A stretch of 64,000 bases of DNA from Adiantum capillus-veneris (taxonomy: Eukaryota; Streptophyta; Polypodiopsida; Polypodiales; Pteridaceae). Under the pieces are notes generated by a model, which worked only from the letters and a program-made list of their open reading frames with translations, was not told the DNA's origin and ran no database searches. Within the stretch, counting starts at the first letter, position 1. The number at the start of each line of letters is the position of its first letter. Shown one piece after another: positions 24,126 through 37,059 of the stretch. The translations under genes were made by a program, and so were the position numbers. The stretch covers positions 12,774,809 through 12,838,808 of the forward strand of contig CM043959.1 of assembly GCA_014529385.2 (NCBI GenBank), in the 5' to 3' direction.

Positions 24126-24599
24126 ACTGTATGTACATCTATAGAGTGAGCTAGTGGGTGTAGGTTGAAAGAGTCTCTCACCTATATCTCTTTGTACATA
24201 CTAGTAGTTTGGCAAGTAGGATCCACTTATTGGCACGTTCACCTTTAGTGGGAGATTGTTGGGATAAGGGTTCATGCACCTACCCAGAGTTCGGTCACTC
24301 ACCATGTCTGGCCACCCACACATGTACTCATACCTTATTCTTTATGTACATATGAAGAAGGGGCCCACTCACTCTATTCCTAGAGAGTGAAGCTCCACCC
24401 ATATCGTGTGTACATCTCTTCCCTTCCCTACTCTCTCTCACACTCTTCTCGCTCTCGTCATCATTGGCACACTGACCCTACAGGCATGATATGATTTATG
24501 AGTGTAATTCCTTGGTAAACATTCAAACCAAGATTCATTCTCACTCTATCATGACACTAGGAATGTGCACTTATACTCCCGCATATTGAATTTTATACG

Positions 24600-25115
24600 T
24601 ATAAAATGTGATTAAACGTTGTATTCCCATATAACACGTGTTTAACTGTATAATTTTTTAAACCAATAAACCCACCCAAATATGAACGCATCTTTGTCAG
24701 CCAAGCACACAAAATGCAAGAAGGGCTATGTAACATTGACAATTTGTTCCACATTTCTCCAGATCACAGGAGAGTTTGCAAGCTAAAGGAACTTAGTGGC
24801 TGAGGGCTCATAGCGGCCGCACGGATACTCGTCAATCCAACTATCCCATCTTCTGTTTGAAACTGTTTCACAAAGGTCAAGCTTTACATGTTACAACGTA
24901 TCAAGGCAACTAGTTCAATAAAGAAATCTACAATGGAAAGGGCTCCCGGTTCATGTAAACATAGAACAATTTATTTCAGTCGAAGAGATATAGCTCGATC
25001 GAACTATATTTTGATTGAACTACAACTCAATAAAACTACTAAGAAATTAAATGATACGGTGCTTTTGTTGACATGGTGCCATATTCTACGGGCACTTAAT
25101 TGATGGTAGTGTATA
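24600..25115 (-). mobile_element. Internally deleted derivative of the hAT element
   Basis: Bases 24620-24905 match 16990-17274, and 24901-25110 match 19181-19350, so the two ends of the hAT element at 16990-19355 are joined with the middle missing. About 1.9 kb (17275-19185 of the longer copy) is lost. The junction falls in tcaag, which is present in both parent flanks (17270-17274 and 19181-19185) and once here (24901-24905). It has no coding capacity and would need a transposase made elsewhere. Confidence 0.8.
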
Positions 25116-25654
25116 ATATGTCCATTTAAAGCGTATTTTGTGAACACCGTATGATGTACAATGCAACTTAGCATGCTCAATATAATTTTTGTTATGAGGG
25201 TCGCTGATAATAGTTGATGAAGTCGAGAATTCAAAATCTAAGCTAAAAAAGAAGTATTGCATCAAACTCTTGGAAATAAGACTGATGAAGAATATTTAGA
25301 AACATGACGATGTCGAATTGTTGCTATATTCAATAGTGCCGATGCACAAAGTGGAGGTGCTCAATACAATGTGAATACCAAAGCTTCAGATTAGAGTTTC
25401 CAATGTGAACTCAAAAAAAAAAAAACATGGTTTCTTCACACAAGAAAGCTACACGCTTTTAAATGGCTTGTGTGCAAGCTAAATAGGTCAAATTAGGAGG
25501 AAATGTAGTGTCAAATTTGCGTTCTCTAGCAAGAGCAAACTCATTGATGGTCTGTTTGCATGCTTTTAAGGAGGTTGATGTTTCTCCTCTCCACCTTGTA
25601 GGCAGCTCTTCCTACGTGCATCATTGTTGGGTTAACGAGGTTTTGATACCATTA

Positions 25655-26345
<691 letters not shown>

Positions 26346-26490
26346 ATTTCTTAGCACATGATAAGATTTAAGAGATGAAGGCAAAAAGAAAATCTAGAGA
26401 ATGTCATCAGTTTCATAGTTACTACCGGCTTCTTCTTCTTCTTCTTGGTCTTCTTCTGCTACATGAACTGATGCCTTGGACCTTGTGTTA

Positions 26491-26751
26491 CTATTGGCCA
26501 TACTCTATTCTTCTTGAAGCATTTGAAAGGATTTGACCCTTCTTCCAACAAATGGTACAAGCCTTGGGTATGAGAAAATGCTTGGCCATTTTGAAAGCAT
26601 GCTTTTGTCCTTCTATCACCCAAGCTTGCGAGGATGTTTCACATTCATCTATGAAATGCACATGCTTGTCATGCACATATGTGGTGATAATCCCTAAAGC
26701 TTGATTTTGTGCAACTTCACTTAAAGAGGGATCACCAATGGTAGGCATCAC
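26491..26751 (-). pseudogene. Copia gag (UBN2-type) fragment
   Basis: An 86-aa frame with the pattern of the plant copia Gag: QNQALGIITTYVHDKHVHFI, then a segment ending SSQAWV, as in the family pattern of alternating helix residues and the (T/S)-x-x-x-(A/V)-W block. It is followed on plus by a serine-coding ttc run near 26430. No zinc knuckle, LTR or pol region is attached, so it is an isolated fragment. Confidence 0.5.
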
Positions 26752-28955
26752 TTCTCCCTATAGACCCTTTTTTCATCAGATAACATGTGAGCTTTGTCTA
26801 CCAAGTGTGGAAGCCATCACCATTGAATCATTCAATTCCCTTTTATCCATTGATGTGCTATGGAGGGGTCTTAATCAAACAGACTCTCCTCTGATTTGTG
26901 CCTAAAAGTGCAATGACATCATCTCATAAAGAAATATAAAAACATACATTTCAATGTTGTGCTTGTGGATGCAAAATATTAATCTTCTAAATTTTGAGAG
27001 AGGGTAAAATAAAGATTGAGAAAAATAATTTTTGATGTTGACCTTAAAGTCCCTTTGAAGCTTTGATGAAGAGAAACCCCTCTTGTATAGCTCTAAACAT
27101 GTAGGAAAAAGCCCTCGGCACATATCAACTCTGCCTCTTACAAGAGGATAGCACTGCGATAAGGGTGGGAGTCACCCTTTAGCAATAGAGATAATTGATG
27201 CTCTTGTTCGAAGGAGGTAAACCCATGGGAAAGAGGGTTTTGGAACCAATGACCGTGAAAATGGTGAAGCTTTGATCCTCTAAATCATCAATCTAGTTAG
27301 TTTACCTGGCTAGTGCTTGGTGGTAGCCATACTTGCCTATCAGAGTCTTGCTACACATAGTTCAACAAGCGCTTGATTTACTCTACCCCAGCTACCATCC
27401 CGGGGGATTCACTATTAGTAATGGGGGGATGTCACCTGCGTGCATCAAAATTAGAGAAACCCCCCTATGTACGGTATCTTACTTGCTAACCTACCCCCTA
27501 TATACGGACAAGATATGGACATTCTCGCAATGAGCCATCCCCCCTCATATGGATTTCGTAGGGAATGTAATGACCCACTATTTTATGTATACTAGTAACA
27601 TAACAATTTTAGAAGCACATGCTTTTGCAAAAATACATGTTGAACTGCAAATGAACAGAAGTGTACATTGTAGCGTGTTTTCATTTGCAATAGATGTTAA
27701 GAGAACAAACCATGAAAAGCAACCAAATATATTGAATACTAAACTAAAATAAACCGGTCGTTTCAATGTACTTTGTCAAAAAACAAATAGCATTTACCTT
27801 GTAAACTGATACAAACCTCAATTTTAAAACATATGATACTAGCCACCTACTTAGTACGCTTTCCACATGGGATTTAAGGCACACATATAAAATGGATTGT
27901 TCTCTAAATAACAAATAATGCATACTCTTAAACAACTATGAAAAACTTCACTCATCAAATAGAAAGACATTACAAAACAACCCATTAAAAGATTAATCTT
28001 TTTGAAAAAAAACAATTATATGTGATATGAATGCACGTCTATGCTTAAGCAAAATGCAGCTTTTAAAAGAGCACCATCTGTATTTAATTTTGAGTTTGTA
28101 CATAAAATATAAATCTTAAAAATTTTGCCAGATTCTCCTTTGTACGGAGACCTCTTTCTCAAAAAAGAAAAGTATACCCTTTTCTTGGGCTCCCACATGG
28201 GATTTTCATCACATAATTTCTTTTTCCAAAAAAACTATCCACCTCATCTTGGGCTTCCACGTGGGATTTAAGGATTATCTTACACATTACAATCAAACAC
28301 ATTTTCAATAGAGTCAAAGTAACTTCAAAGTGGTGGTATGACCTGCATATCATAGTACATAGGAAACCTCCAATCACATAGTCTAATCACACGATTACCA
28401 AAAGGCCATGTCTACATCGATAGGTGATCATGTACAAAACAAACACAAAATGAAAACATAAAAGTAGCCTACCAAATCAACTTAAGAACCCTTAAAACCA
28501 AGCTACATTCCAAGTGCTAGTATGTCATGCTTCTCATACTACACAATCAAAAAGGTGGCATGTCCATGTCATATGGCTGCCGTGTACATAAAATACATAA
28601 ATCAAAACATCAAAATGAAATGTCTGAAGAGAGTTTCCTAAACCAAATGCACACCCCTTAATCAACATTTCACTGGTCCACATGCCATGTCGGACAAACA
28701 TCTTTCATAGAGCACATCGTCTTTTTATGCAAGTACTCCTATCTAGGTACTGAGCACAATTGTGAGTCAATATTTTCAAAGCGTAGTCATCCCTCATCTT
28801 TGCCACTTGCATCCAACATAAGTATCAACCTGTAAGATTCAAAATAGTTACGCTTAGAATTAGCAAATAAATATAGCTCTTTATTGTACAAACCAATCCC
28901 ATGAACTTTTCTCTTGCACATGCTTGAACCTAATTTGCTAATGAAGTCAATTTAC
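26752..28955. other. Anonymous AT-rich stretch
   Basis: Short ORFs only. A small dispersed repeat at about 27391-27430 (cgggggattcactat) recurs inverted at about 41310-41345. Two copies of cttgggcttccacgtgggat-like sequence lie at 28183 and 28240. I see no gene. Confidence 0.45.
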
Positions 28956-28959
28956 CTTT

Positions 28960-31900
28960 CACATACTCATTGAAGGAATTGTAGTCCTTAGCATCAAGCT
29001 GGTATTTCTTAGTCTCCAAATCATACTCAAGTTTTCAAGTGAAATTATAGACTCCAAGGATATACATTGATTGTCCACAAGATCGTATGTATAGCTCCTT
29101 GCACCCTTAGCTTTTTGATACCATGCAAGATGTATCTCTACATTTTCAGGTTGGTCAAGAAGATCAATAGGACCCCTGGTCTCTTTCATAGAGCAGATCC
29201 CACTTTTCTTCTCATACACACAACTCTTCCAAGATACCATGTACCTTTATCTGCACCTTCGCTAGTGCTACAAATATTTCCTTTCCTCTTTCACCTTGTG
29301 TCATTTTGGAAGACAAACCCTCAAATAAAACAACACAATCTGAGCCTACTACAAGAGAAGTTCCTGTTTGAAACCTGATCTTTTTATCCATTGAAGAATA
29401 AATCCCACTTTTCACCCTTGTTAGTTTGTCCTTAGACAGAGTTGGATTTCCATTTAGCTGACTCACAAGAGTACTCTTACACATTTTCTTTCCATCTATC
29501 TCTACAAAAGAACAGAACCGGCTCTGAACTTTCTCCTCTTCATCAACTATCTCATCAAACACATGGTGTAACTCACATTCTGCGACCATCACGTCATCAT
29601 TGTCACATGTGATGAACTCAGTTGCACCTTCCTCTATCGCAAGAGAAACGTCATCAACACTTCATAATCCAAAATTTGGTCATCTGCATTGGCAACCATT
29701 ATATCCTCAAGATCTCTCTCTTGCCATGTGTCATGGCACCAAGAGATATCGTGAATGCCTAGTATTTTGCACACATACTTTGCTTCACAAAAGCCCTTTC
29801 TTAAAGCTCGTACTATGTCCTCATCACAAGATACGGACATGTAGTCACCAAGATTGGCAAATGGAATGCCAGGTGCATGATTCATTACAGTCCATATGCT
29901 TTCTTTCTTAGAGTGTGCTGCTGGAAAAACAAGCATGGAGCTTGATTGAATCTTGGCGATCTTGTTTAGCACACTAGCACGGATTAACAAATCAACTCCA
30001 TCATAACTCCTCTCATTTCTAACCATACCGCCAACTTTGCTAAAGAAATTTTCACAAGTGTCTCACCCCGTTGCAGACAAAGGAACTTCTAGATGTGTAT
30101 ACTTTTCTTTGAATAGCTTGATTAGAAGAACTACAAAGTGACAAGAGAGTTGAATATCAAGGAATGTTTCTTTGCTTATGAAATTCTCCTTGAGAGTGTA
30201 TATCGCTTGTTTCATGATCCAAGTGCGCCACATCCTAAGAAAACAACATTAGATATTTCTTACAAAATGAATAACTATTGTCTTATTTTAATGGCAAACA
30301 TAAAGAATGACAGCTTGTCTAAACACTGAGTACCTGAAAAAGAAGGAAACCTTGCCGAAAGATTTCACTCTCTCAAATAATGAGAGAGTTGGAGACAAAA
30401 AAATATCAATATATGAAGCTACTATTGAAAGATACATTTCTGTTCCAAGTGTTCTTTCTTGCTGAAATTGACTTCCAATGCGCAAATCCTTCAGACGTGC
30501 TTGCACCTTACGTCCTGCCAATCTTTGGGCGATTGATCTCCAGTTTTGCCTGTCCTTTCTCTCCACATCACCCTCTTGCAATCCATGCTCATCAACCTTA
30601 AAATGTTTATATACAAGAGCAACATGATTCAATGTAGCAATATCCTTGCCAAGGACAAGTCTTCTAGAAGCATTATCTAAAGGGTTAACCAAAATTTTCC
30701 CATTATGAATGAAGTTCGAGTCATGCAATCCCAAGATACTTCCATCATAATCTATGCTCGCTGTTAATGGCCACCCCTTCCAAGGAATAAAGAATCGAAT
30801 ACCCACTTGAGAAGTGTAGTCATCTCTCATGAGTTTCCTTCTTCGAGCATCCCCATCAGAAGCATGACCAATCAAAAGGACCTACAATGTTTTTAAGACG
30901 CCGATTCCAAAGCAGTGCTACTGCATCCCATTGCGCTTTGATGAAATTTGAATTAAATCGATTACATGTTAGCTGGACCACCATGACAAGCTTTGGTGGA
31001 CAATGAATAAGTGGATTTGCAATAAGAACCCGTGCATAGTGAGCAATAATATTAGTGTGGAACGCCTCAACAATGTTGTTGTACCCAGCTTCACCAGAAC
31101 CAACGACCACCACAACATCTGGTACACAATTGTGTTCTTGTTTCCTTCTAAGTTCTCACAAAAGCCGACAAGTTCATCATCCCTTACATTCCACATGACC
31201 ATCCTCTTTATAACAGTCTCATCTTTGGCAATAATAACAGGAACACTGCCCATCGGGATGTTGTTTCTACCCATTTGATGCTTGTAAACCTCAGCCACAT
31301 GTTGAAATATATCCTCCCTGACCGCTATTTTATAACATATGGACTTCCTTGTTGCCCTCATGGTGGTTGAAATATGAGGTCCCCCAAGGTTCAAAGAGAG
31401 AAAGTTATGCATTCTTGTACCTCCCCACAATATAACGACTTCAAAGAGACTCTTTGTTGTGTTAGAGTATCTCTTGCCTTGGGGATCTCTTCCAATGTTT
31501 TGCGAGATATCCATGAGAAATCTCCACAATGCTTGCTTTCCCTCAAACAAATGGAGGTTGTGTGCATTGATTATATCCATGCAAAACTTTTTCACATCTC
31601 CTCTTCCCAAAGCTTTAGAGACATCATCATGAAGGTTCCCGACTCTTACACTTAATGCTGCAACTTTGGTTTTTGTGAACCACATTTGCTTCTTAAGTCT
31701 TTGAACTAGGATACACCTAGATCATGCTATGCCAAGAATCTCTGAGTTAGTCATGTAATCCAGTCTTCTGTCAAAACTTGTGCCTCTAAGCCCTCGACTA
31801 TGTGTTCCCTGGGATTGGCGATAGACTCTCATCCGAAAATCTCGTTCGTTGGGAATGGAGGCACAATTTGAGCACATTAGCCCATCAAATGGAATTCCTA

Positions 31901-33260
31901 GTATGCTTACTCTGCTACAATTTTTGTAACAAAAAGTTCCATATATGTCGATGACGCATTGATCCTTATATAACGTTGCTATGGTGTTTGGTTCACAAAA
32001 CCAATTTGCCCCCCCCTCTACTATCATCTAAAAATGGTTTTAGGTCAATTGTGTTTCCTCCAAATGTGAATGATTTTTTGCCAAAACCCCCAACATAGTG
32101 TTGAATATATCTTTTCTTCTATTTGGAAAAAAAGGAAAACAAAGAACAACAAAAGTATTTTTTTTATTAAAAACTGCTTTAGAAGTGGTACAAGAAAAAG
32201 ACAAAGAGGTACTTAGAATGGCATATCTTCACCTTCATTTCTTTCTGGTGCACTTGATGACTTCCCAGAACATACTAGCAAGGACAACACACATTTATCA
32301 AGCTTGTCAACAAAAGATCTACGATATTAATAAAAATGTCAATAATGCAATTTACCTGAGATTGGTTTGAAAAATCCAGTCAACTCCTTCTGATGGTCAT
32401 CAGGTACTAGGAACTTACTTGGACAACCAACCTTCTTTGTCCCTTTGTGCGAACTTGGAGCACTAGCCTGAATATGCACCTTTGCCTTTGTGTGTTCTAT
32501 CATGCATTGTTTGATAGACCCTGTCTTTGGAAATAGGGGGATCCATTTTCCATCAACATTGCACTTTATAAAGACTTTAGAGGTAGACTTATAGTCATCA
32601 ATTGTCTCAAGCACCAGTTCAAATTCTAATTTCCTCTCTTCTACAAATGCATTGACCTCCTCCATTGCCTCAACCACCTTCTCTTTGTTTCTAGCAATAA
32701 TCTAATCCTCTAGGCTTGCAGTGTGGGAGTCCGACCTTTTTGCTTCATGGAGCCCCATGGATTGCATGTGATTTATGGTCTTTAAGCGTGATTTAATAAA
32801 ATTGTATATGGTATTTGGACCTCCATGCCCATATGCGATCTCGCATTCTTTGCACTAGATTTGAAACAGAGCCCTCCCATGTTTATCCTTTGACATTAGA
32901 GTAAACCTATCAGAGTGCCCTTTGAATCGCATCTTCTCTTTGGCAGTCTTCACATCTCGTTCCCACTTTTTGACTTGAGAGCGTGTAGCAAGAATGCTCT
33001 TCATACGAACTTCTCCTTCTCTCTCTTCCACAGAAGCATTGAGCGAGGAACTAAAGGGACATGTCTCACTTGCTGCCGGACACGTTGAGGATCTCCCATC
33101 CACCTCATTGGATGCACCACTACAATCTACCCTAGGGCACTTTGTAGGGGATGCAACACCAATTTTGTACTCTATTGTCACCTCATCATTGGTCACCTTC
33201 CATATCTCCTCTTGTTTTTCACTTATTGCTAACATGCGTGAGCCTCCCAGAAATCTATAG
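28960..33260 (-). pseudogene. Transposase-like gene of uncertain superfamily, broken, possibly 3 exons
   Basis: Minus-strand frames chain into one long protein. Part 1 (33235-32345) has a Cys-x2-Cys...His zinc-finger-like block (CKEC). An intron (donor near 32354, acceptor near 32028) is plausible. Part 2 (32027-30340) includes FDGLMCSNC, GPFDW/GHASDGDARRR, LHDSNFIHNGKILVNPLD and GTEMYLSIVASYIDIFLSP. Part 3 (about 30240-28970) has NFISKETF, then LSATG-stop-DTCENFFSKVGGM and NPTLSKDKLTRV. The spacing of an Asp block, a D-x-x-(F/L)-I-x-x-(G/R) block and a late DxCExxF block resembles RNase-H-fold transposases of the P-element/THAP9 kind. That link is my inference. At least four frameshifts and several stops (two TAG at 32702 and 32855; TGA near 31717) make it a pseudogene. 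Confidence 0.5.
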
Positions 33261-33592
33261 TCATTTGAAGCTTAATCACCAGAGTCAATCTCTTCTCTAA
33301 TCTCCCTATATGTAGCTTCCTCTCTCCCCATAACAAAACCAAGTGTATTTGTTTGCCCTATCCCTTCATTGAGGTTAATCACAATCTCTTTGATGGCCAT
33401 ACCCGAGCCTGCTTATCTGTAAAGACAAGCCCCATTCATAAACAAGAATACTTGCAAACAACTACATAATTTGTAACTACATCTGCACTCACAATGTCTG
33501 TTTTTGCTACTTTTCAAAAGAACTTGAAAAGAAAGGAATCTTTGAGTCTTTGAAAGAAAACCTACGGCTTAAGACTTAATGTAGATTTGTTA

Positions 33593-33870
33593 TTGAGTTA
33601 ATACAGCACTACCACTCAAAATTTTGAGTATAACCCAAAAAAAAGGATTGAAGCATATAAAACTCTTTGAGACTTGAGCATATAAAACACTTTAAGCATA
33701 TAAAACAAAGGGTTTACAAGCTCCAATAGAGGGCGTTTTCCAAATTTGTACAGACTATCACTAAGCCAATGCTCTTGCAAAATGTTAGCTAGATTTTGAG
33801 CTTGCCTTAGAATCGACAAAGATTTAGTGTAACTATCGATGAAATAAATACATCTTTGATGACCAACCAA
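33593..33870. repeat. Dispersed repeat, left copy flanking the kinase pseudogene
   Basis: gagttaatacagcactacca, then repeated gcatataaaac, then tttacaagctccaa and gatttagtgtaactatcgat. The same order recurs in the same orientation at 36568-37035 on the far side of the kinase pseudogene, and part of it near 40870-40935. Confidence 0.65.
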
Positions 33871-33924
33871 AAGAAAGTTACACTTTTGATGGCTAACATC
33901 TTGCTACAAGGCAAAAGAGTTTAA

Positions 33925-35380
33925 CTCAATAAAAGGCTGGCATCATCTCTACCAATGGCCGTAGACATTTAATCCCATCCAAGTGCATGTGGGTTAAGTC
34001 TGCATACAATTCATCAAATGATTTTCTTTTCTTTTCTTGTAGAAGATACCCATCTTTTACAATATCTTGAATATGTATGCTTCACTTGCTGAACAAGATG
34101 CTAGCCAATCGGTATTGTATTCCATAGACAACTCCCTACAAAACTTGACCATTTGATCTATAAGCCATGCTAATGCATAGACATCAACCTCTCTGGTATA
34201 CACATGGTCATTATGTGTGTTCTTCAATAGCTTTGGAGCATTCCAAGGTTTAGGCTTATGGGCTTTTCTTTGACAACAATTGAGTGATCGTCGTCTCTCT
34301 AATGCAGGCCTCATGGCTAATCCTCAATCAATGATGCCAACTCGAGGATCTGAATCCCTAGTAAAATCCAGCATAACAATGAAAGGATGCAAGTCACAAT
34401 GAACAATACCCAATTGATGGCGTTAGGCCATTGTGTGTGCTAAGGAATTTATGATATTTGGTAGATTGTTCACAAAAGGCCATGACTCGAGTTAATTCTC
34501 CTTGATTCAGCTTAGTTACCTTAACTTTACTTGAACCTGTGCCATCTTTTTCTTCCTTTTTCACAATTCGGCTAAAGGTACCTTTCTTAAAAGGTAGACT
34601 GTGCATCATTTTCCCAATGCTTCCTCCATTGAAGTAAGGAAAATTGGCTATAAAAGTCTCCTTGCATGTATGTGCAATACTACGCACAATCTCCCTGTGT
34701 CGAAGATCAAAGCTGACCTCATCCTTGAAGGACTTTAATTTTTGTCCAGGCATTCTTCGATACTGCTTCACTGCATACGTATTTTCACTTGGAAGATACG
34801 AAATATCATCAATTCTTCCTTGGAAGCATGTACCAAAGGAGCCGACACCCATTTTCTGTAAGTAGGTGATAGTATCATGTGGTATGCCAAGTGTCAAAGT
34901 ACACTCCAAGTTTCTCGCAGACCTCTGCAAAGAGTTTACAATTGGATGTCCACGGCATTCTATCTTTGACACCGTCTTCTCTTGGGCATGATTGACTTGC
35001 TCCCTTTGTAGCTTTTTAGATAACACATATTGTGTATCTATATCTTTGGCACGCTTACTCTTCTCTCTTTCTGCACGCCAAGCCAAATCCCAAGCCTTGA
35101 GCTTTATCAACTGAACACCTTCGGAAAGAGCTTCATATAAATCACGGGTGCACTTTTCCATGTTACCAATGATACTATAAGCAGACTGGGGAGCTTTGTC
35201 TTTGCTTATAGCAAAGGTTTCTTTCAGGACCACACTTACGATTGCTTTTTCAAGCATTTTGTCTATGAGTGTCTCATTTTGCACAATACTTTGCACCTGC
35301 TTCTCTAGTAATTCACTAATCACCTTGCCGAGAGTTGACCTTAGAGACTGAAGAAATGCCTTCTTCTTACCCTCTGCCAT
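33925..35380 (-). pseudogene. Protein kinase with a helical N-terminal region, broken
   Basis: The first ORF (35380-34394, 328 aa) has a charged, helix-rich N-terminus (about 1-165), then a kinase N-lobe: glycine loop GVGSFGTCFQG (178-188), AVKQY with the ATP-anchoring Lys205, and a Glu-containing helix C. A frameshift near 34460 moves the C-lobe into another frame: GIVHCDLHP (catalytic loop; HRD is HCD), IID-stop-G (DFG site), a PWNAPKLL block (APE site) and VDVYALAWLIDQM. The catalytic-loop Asn is Ile. A stop in the DFG motif, another stop before the catalytic loop and a second frameshift near 34060 make it a dead gene. I do not recognise the N-terminal domain. Confidence 0.75.
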
Positions 35381-35535
35381 AATGACTATATAGATATCCT
35401 ATTAAAAAAACGAAGCATTTAAGTCAACCTACATATATATAGATATTTTTGATTCTATTTCAAACTATTACATCAAGGCTTCTGCATTAACCTAATGTGA
35501 CACATTGATATACCATATTTCACATTGAAAGCTAG

Positions 35536-36530
35536 AAGAACTGAAGGTGAAAATCGGTAGCTCAAGATGGCACACCCGGTCAAGCCATATGACCATGTGA
35601 CAAATTGAGACTATATTTGTAATTACATACAAAATAAAGACATTGTGTATGTGTGACACATAGACCCAAGGTATGCTAGAAATGTCTTGGCAAGAAACTA
35701 TAGCTCAAGATAACACACCCGGTCAAGCCATATGACCATGTAGGAAATTGAGACTACAGAATTTGTAACTACATGTAAAAGAAACTAACGATCTAAAAAT
35801 CTTTAACGCTTTTTATAGTAAAAACAGACACAACTACACATTTGGTAAGAATGGATAGCTCAAGAGACCCGGTCAAGCCATATGGATAGCTAGACGAAAA
35901 AAAGGTAAAAATCGATAGCTCAAGATGGCACACGCGGTCAAGCCATATGACCACGTGACAAATTGAGACTATATTTGTAACTATATAAAAAATAAAGACA
36001 TTGTGTATGTGTGACACATAGACCCAAGGTATGCTAGACGTGTCTTGGCAAGAAACTATAGCTCAAGATAACACACCCGATCAAGCCATATGACCATGTG
36101 GAAAATTGAGACTATAGAATTTGTAACTACATGTAAAAGAAACTAACGATCTTAAAAGCTTTAATGCTTTTTATAGTAAAAACAGACACAACTACACATT
36201 TGGTAAGAATGGATAGCTCAAGAGACCCGGTCAAACCATATGGATAGCTAGAAGAATTGATGGTAAAAATTGATAGCTCAAGATGGCACACCCGGTCAAG
36301 CCATATGACCATGTGACAAATTGAGACTATATTTGTAACTATATACAAAATAAAGACATTGTGTATGTGTGACACATAGACCCAAGGTATGCTAGATGTG
36401 TCTTGGCAAGAAACTATAGTTCAAGATAACACACCCGATCAAGCCATATGACCATGTGGGAAATTGAGACTATAGAATTTGTAACTACATGTAAAAGAAA
36501 CTAACGATCTTAAAATCTTTAAAGGTATGA
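35536..36530. repeat. 358-bp tandem repeat, about 2.8 copies
   Basis: The unit carries tagctcaagatggcacac at 35558, 35916 and 36274, exactly 358 bases apart each time. Within a unit a smaller motif, ggtcaagccatatg, occurs three times. The copies differ at a few percent of positions. The flanks are anonymous. The ORFs on the minus strand (36017-35793 and 36375-36127) are just the same repeat translated twice. Confidence 0.9.
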
Positions 36531-36567
36531 TGTCACACATCCAGTTTGAGATTAAGTACATTCTTTA

Positions 36568-37035
36568 TTGAGTTAATACAACACTACCACCCAAAATTGT
36601 GAGTATGGCCAAAACAATAAAGATTGTGGCGTATTAAACTCTTTAAGACTGAAGCATATAAAATACTTTTACCATATAAAACACGAGGTTTACAAGCTCC
36701 AACACAAGGCATTTTCCAAGTTTCCAAGTAATTTTTTATTGAACACCTTTCACTATGGTAGATGGAATCGTTATTTAACAAAAAACAATATACATTATAT
36801 ATACATAGTCCGTATTGTTTAGTGGAGAGTTGAACTCTTTAACGGACATTGAAAACTGAAATAATGCATTCTAATGGAGAGTTGAACTCTTTAATGGACA
36901 TTGAAAACTGAAATAACGCATTCTAATTTTCATAGGTTATCACTAACTTGCAAAATCTAGGCTAGATTTCGAGCTTGCGTTGAAAAAAAATGACAAAATG
37001 TGACAAGATTTAGTGTAACTACCGATAGATGCTTC
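36568..37035. repeat. Dispersed repeat, right copy, with a 55-bp tandem duplication
   Basis: It matches 33593-33870. Inside it, tggagagttgaactctttaa with its following bases is duplicated at 36822-36876 and 36877-36931. The end, gatttagtgtaactaccgat, is immediately followed by the kinase fragment. Confidence 0.7.
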
Positions 37036-37059
37036 AAACTATGATCTAAAAGCCAATTT

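Larger units (their letters stand above)
21165..24482 (+). mobile_element. Element B: old non-autonomous Ty1/copia-type LTR element
   Basis: LTRs at about 21165-21342 and 24257-24482 share the cagagttcggtcactcaMca block and gagtgaagctccacccatat. The 5' LTR is followed after two bases by an initiator-Met tRNA primer site, TGGTATCAGAGC (21345-21356). A purine tract, agtgggaga, precedes the 3' LTR. Inside are a zinc knuckle, protease-like and pre-integrase regions and a C-terminal ORF, but no integrase, RT or RNase H. The LTRs have diverged strongly and the 5' end of the 5' LTR is eroded, so the insertion is old. It is related to element A at 53598-56842. Confidence 0.8.

Noticed and set aside
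35793-36375. Two similar minus-strand ORFs that might be a gene pair
   Set aside because: They are the same segment of the 358-bp tandem repeat translated twice.
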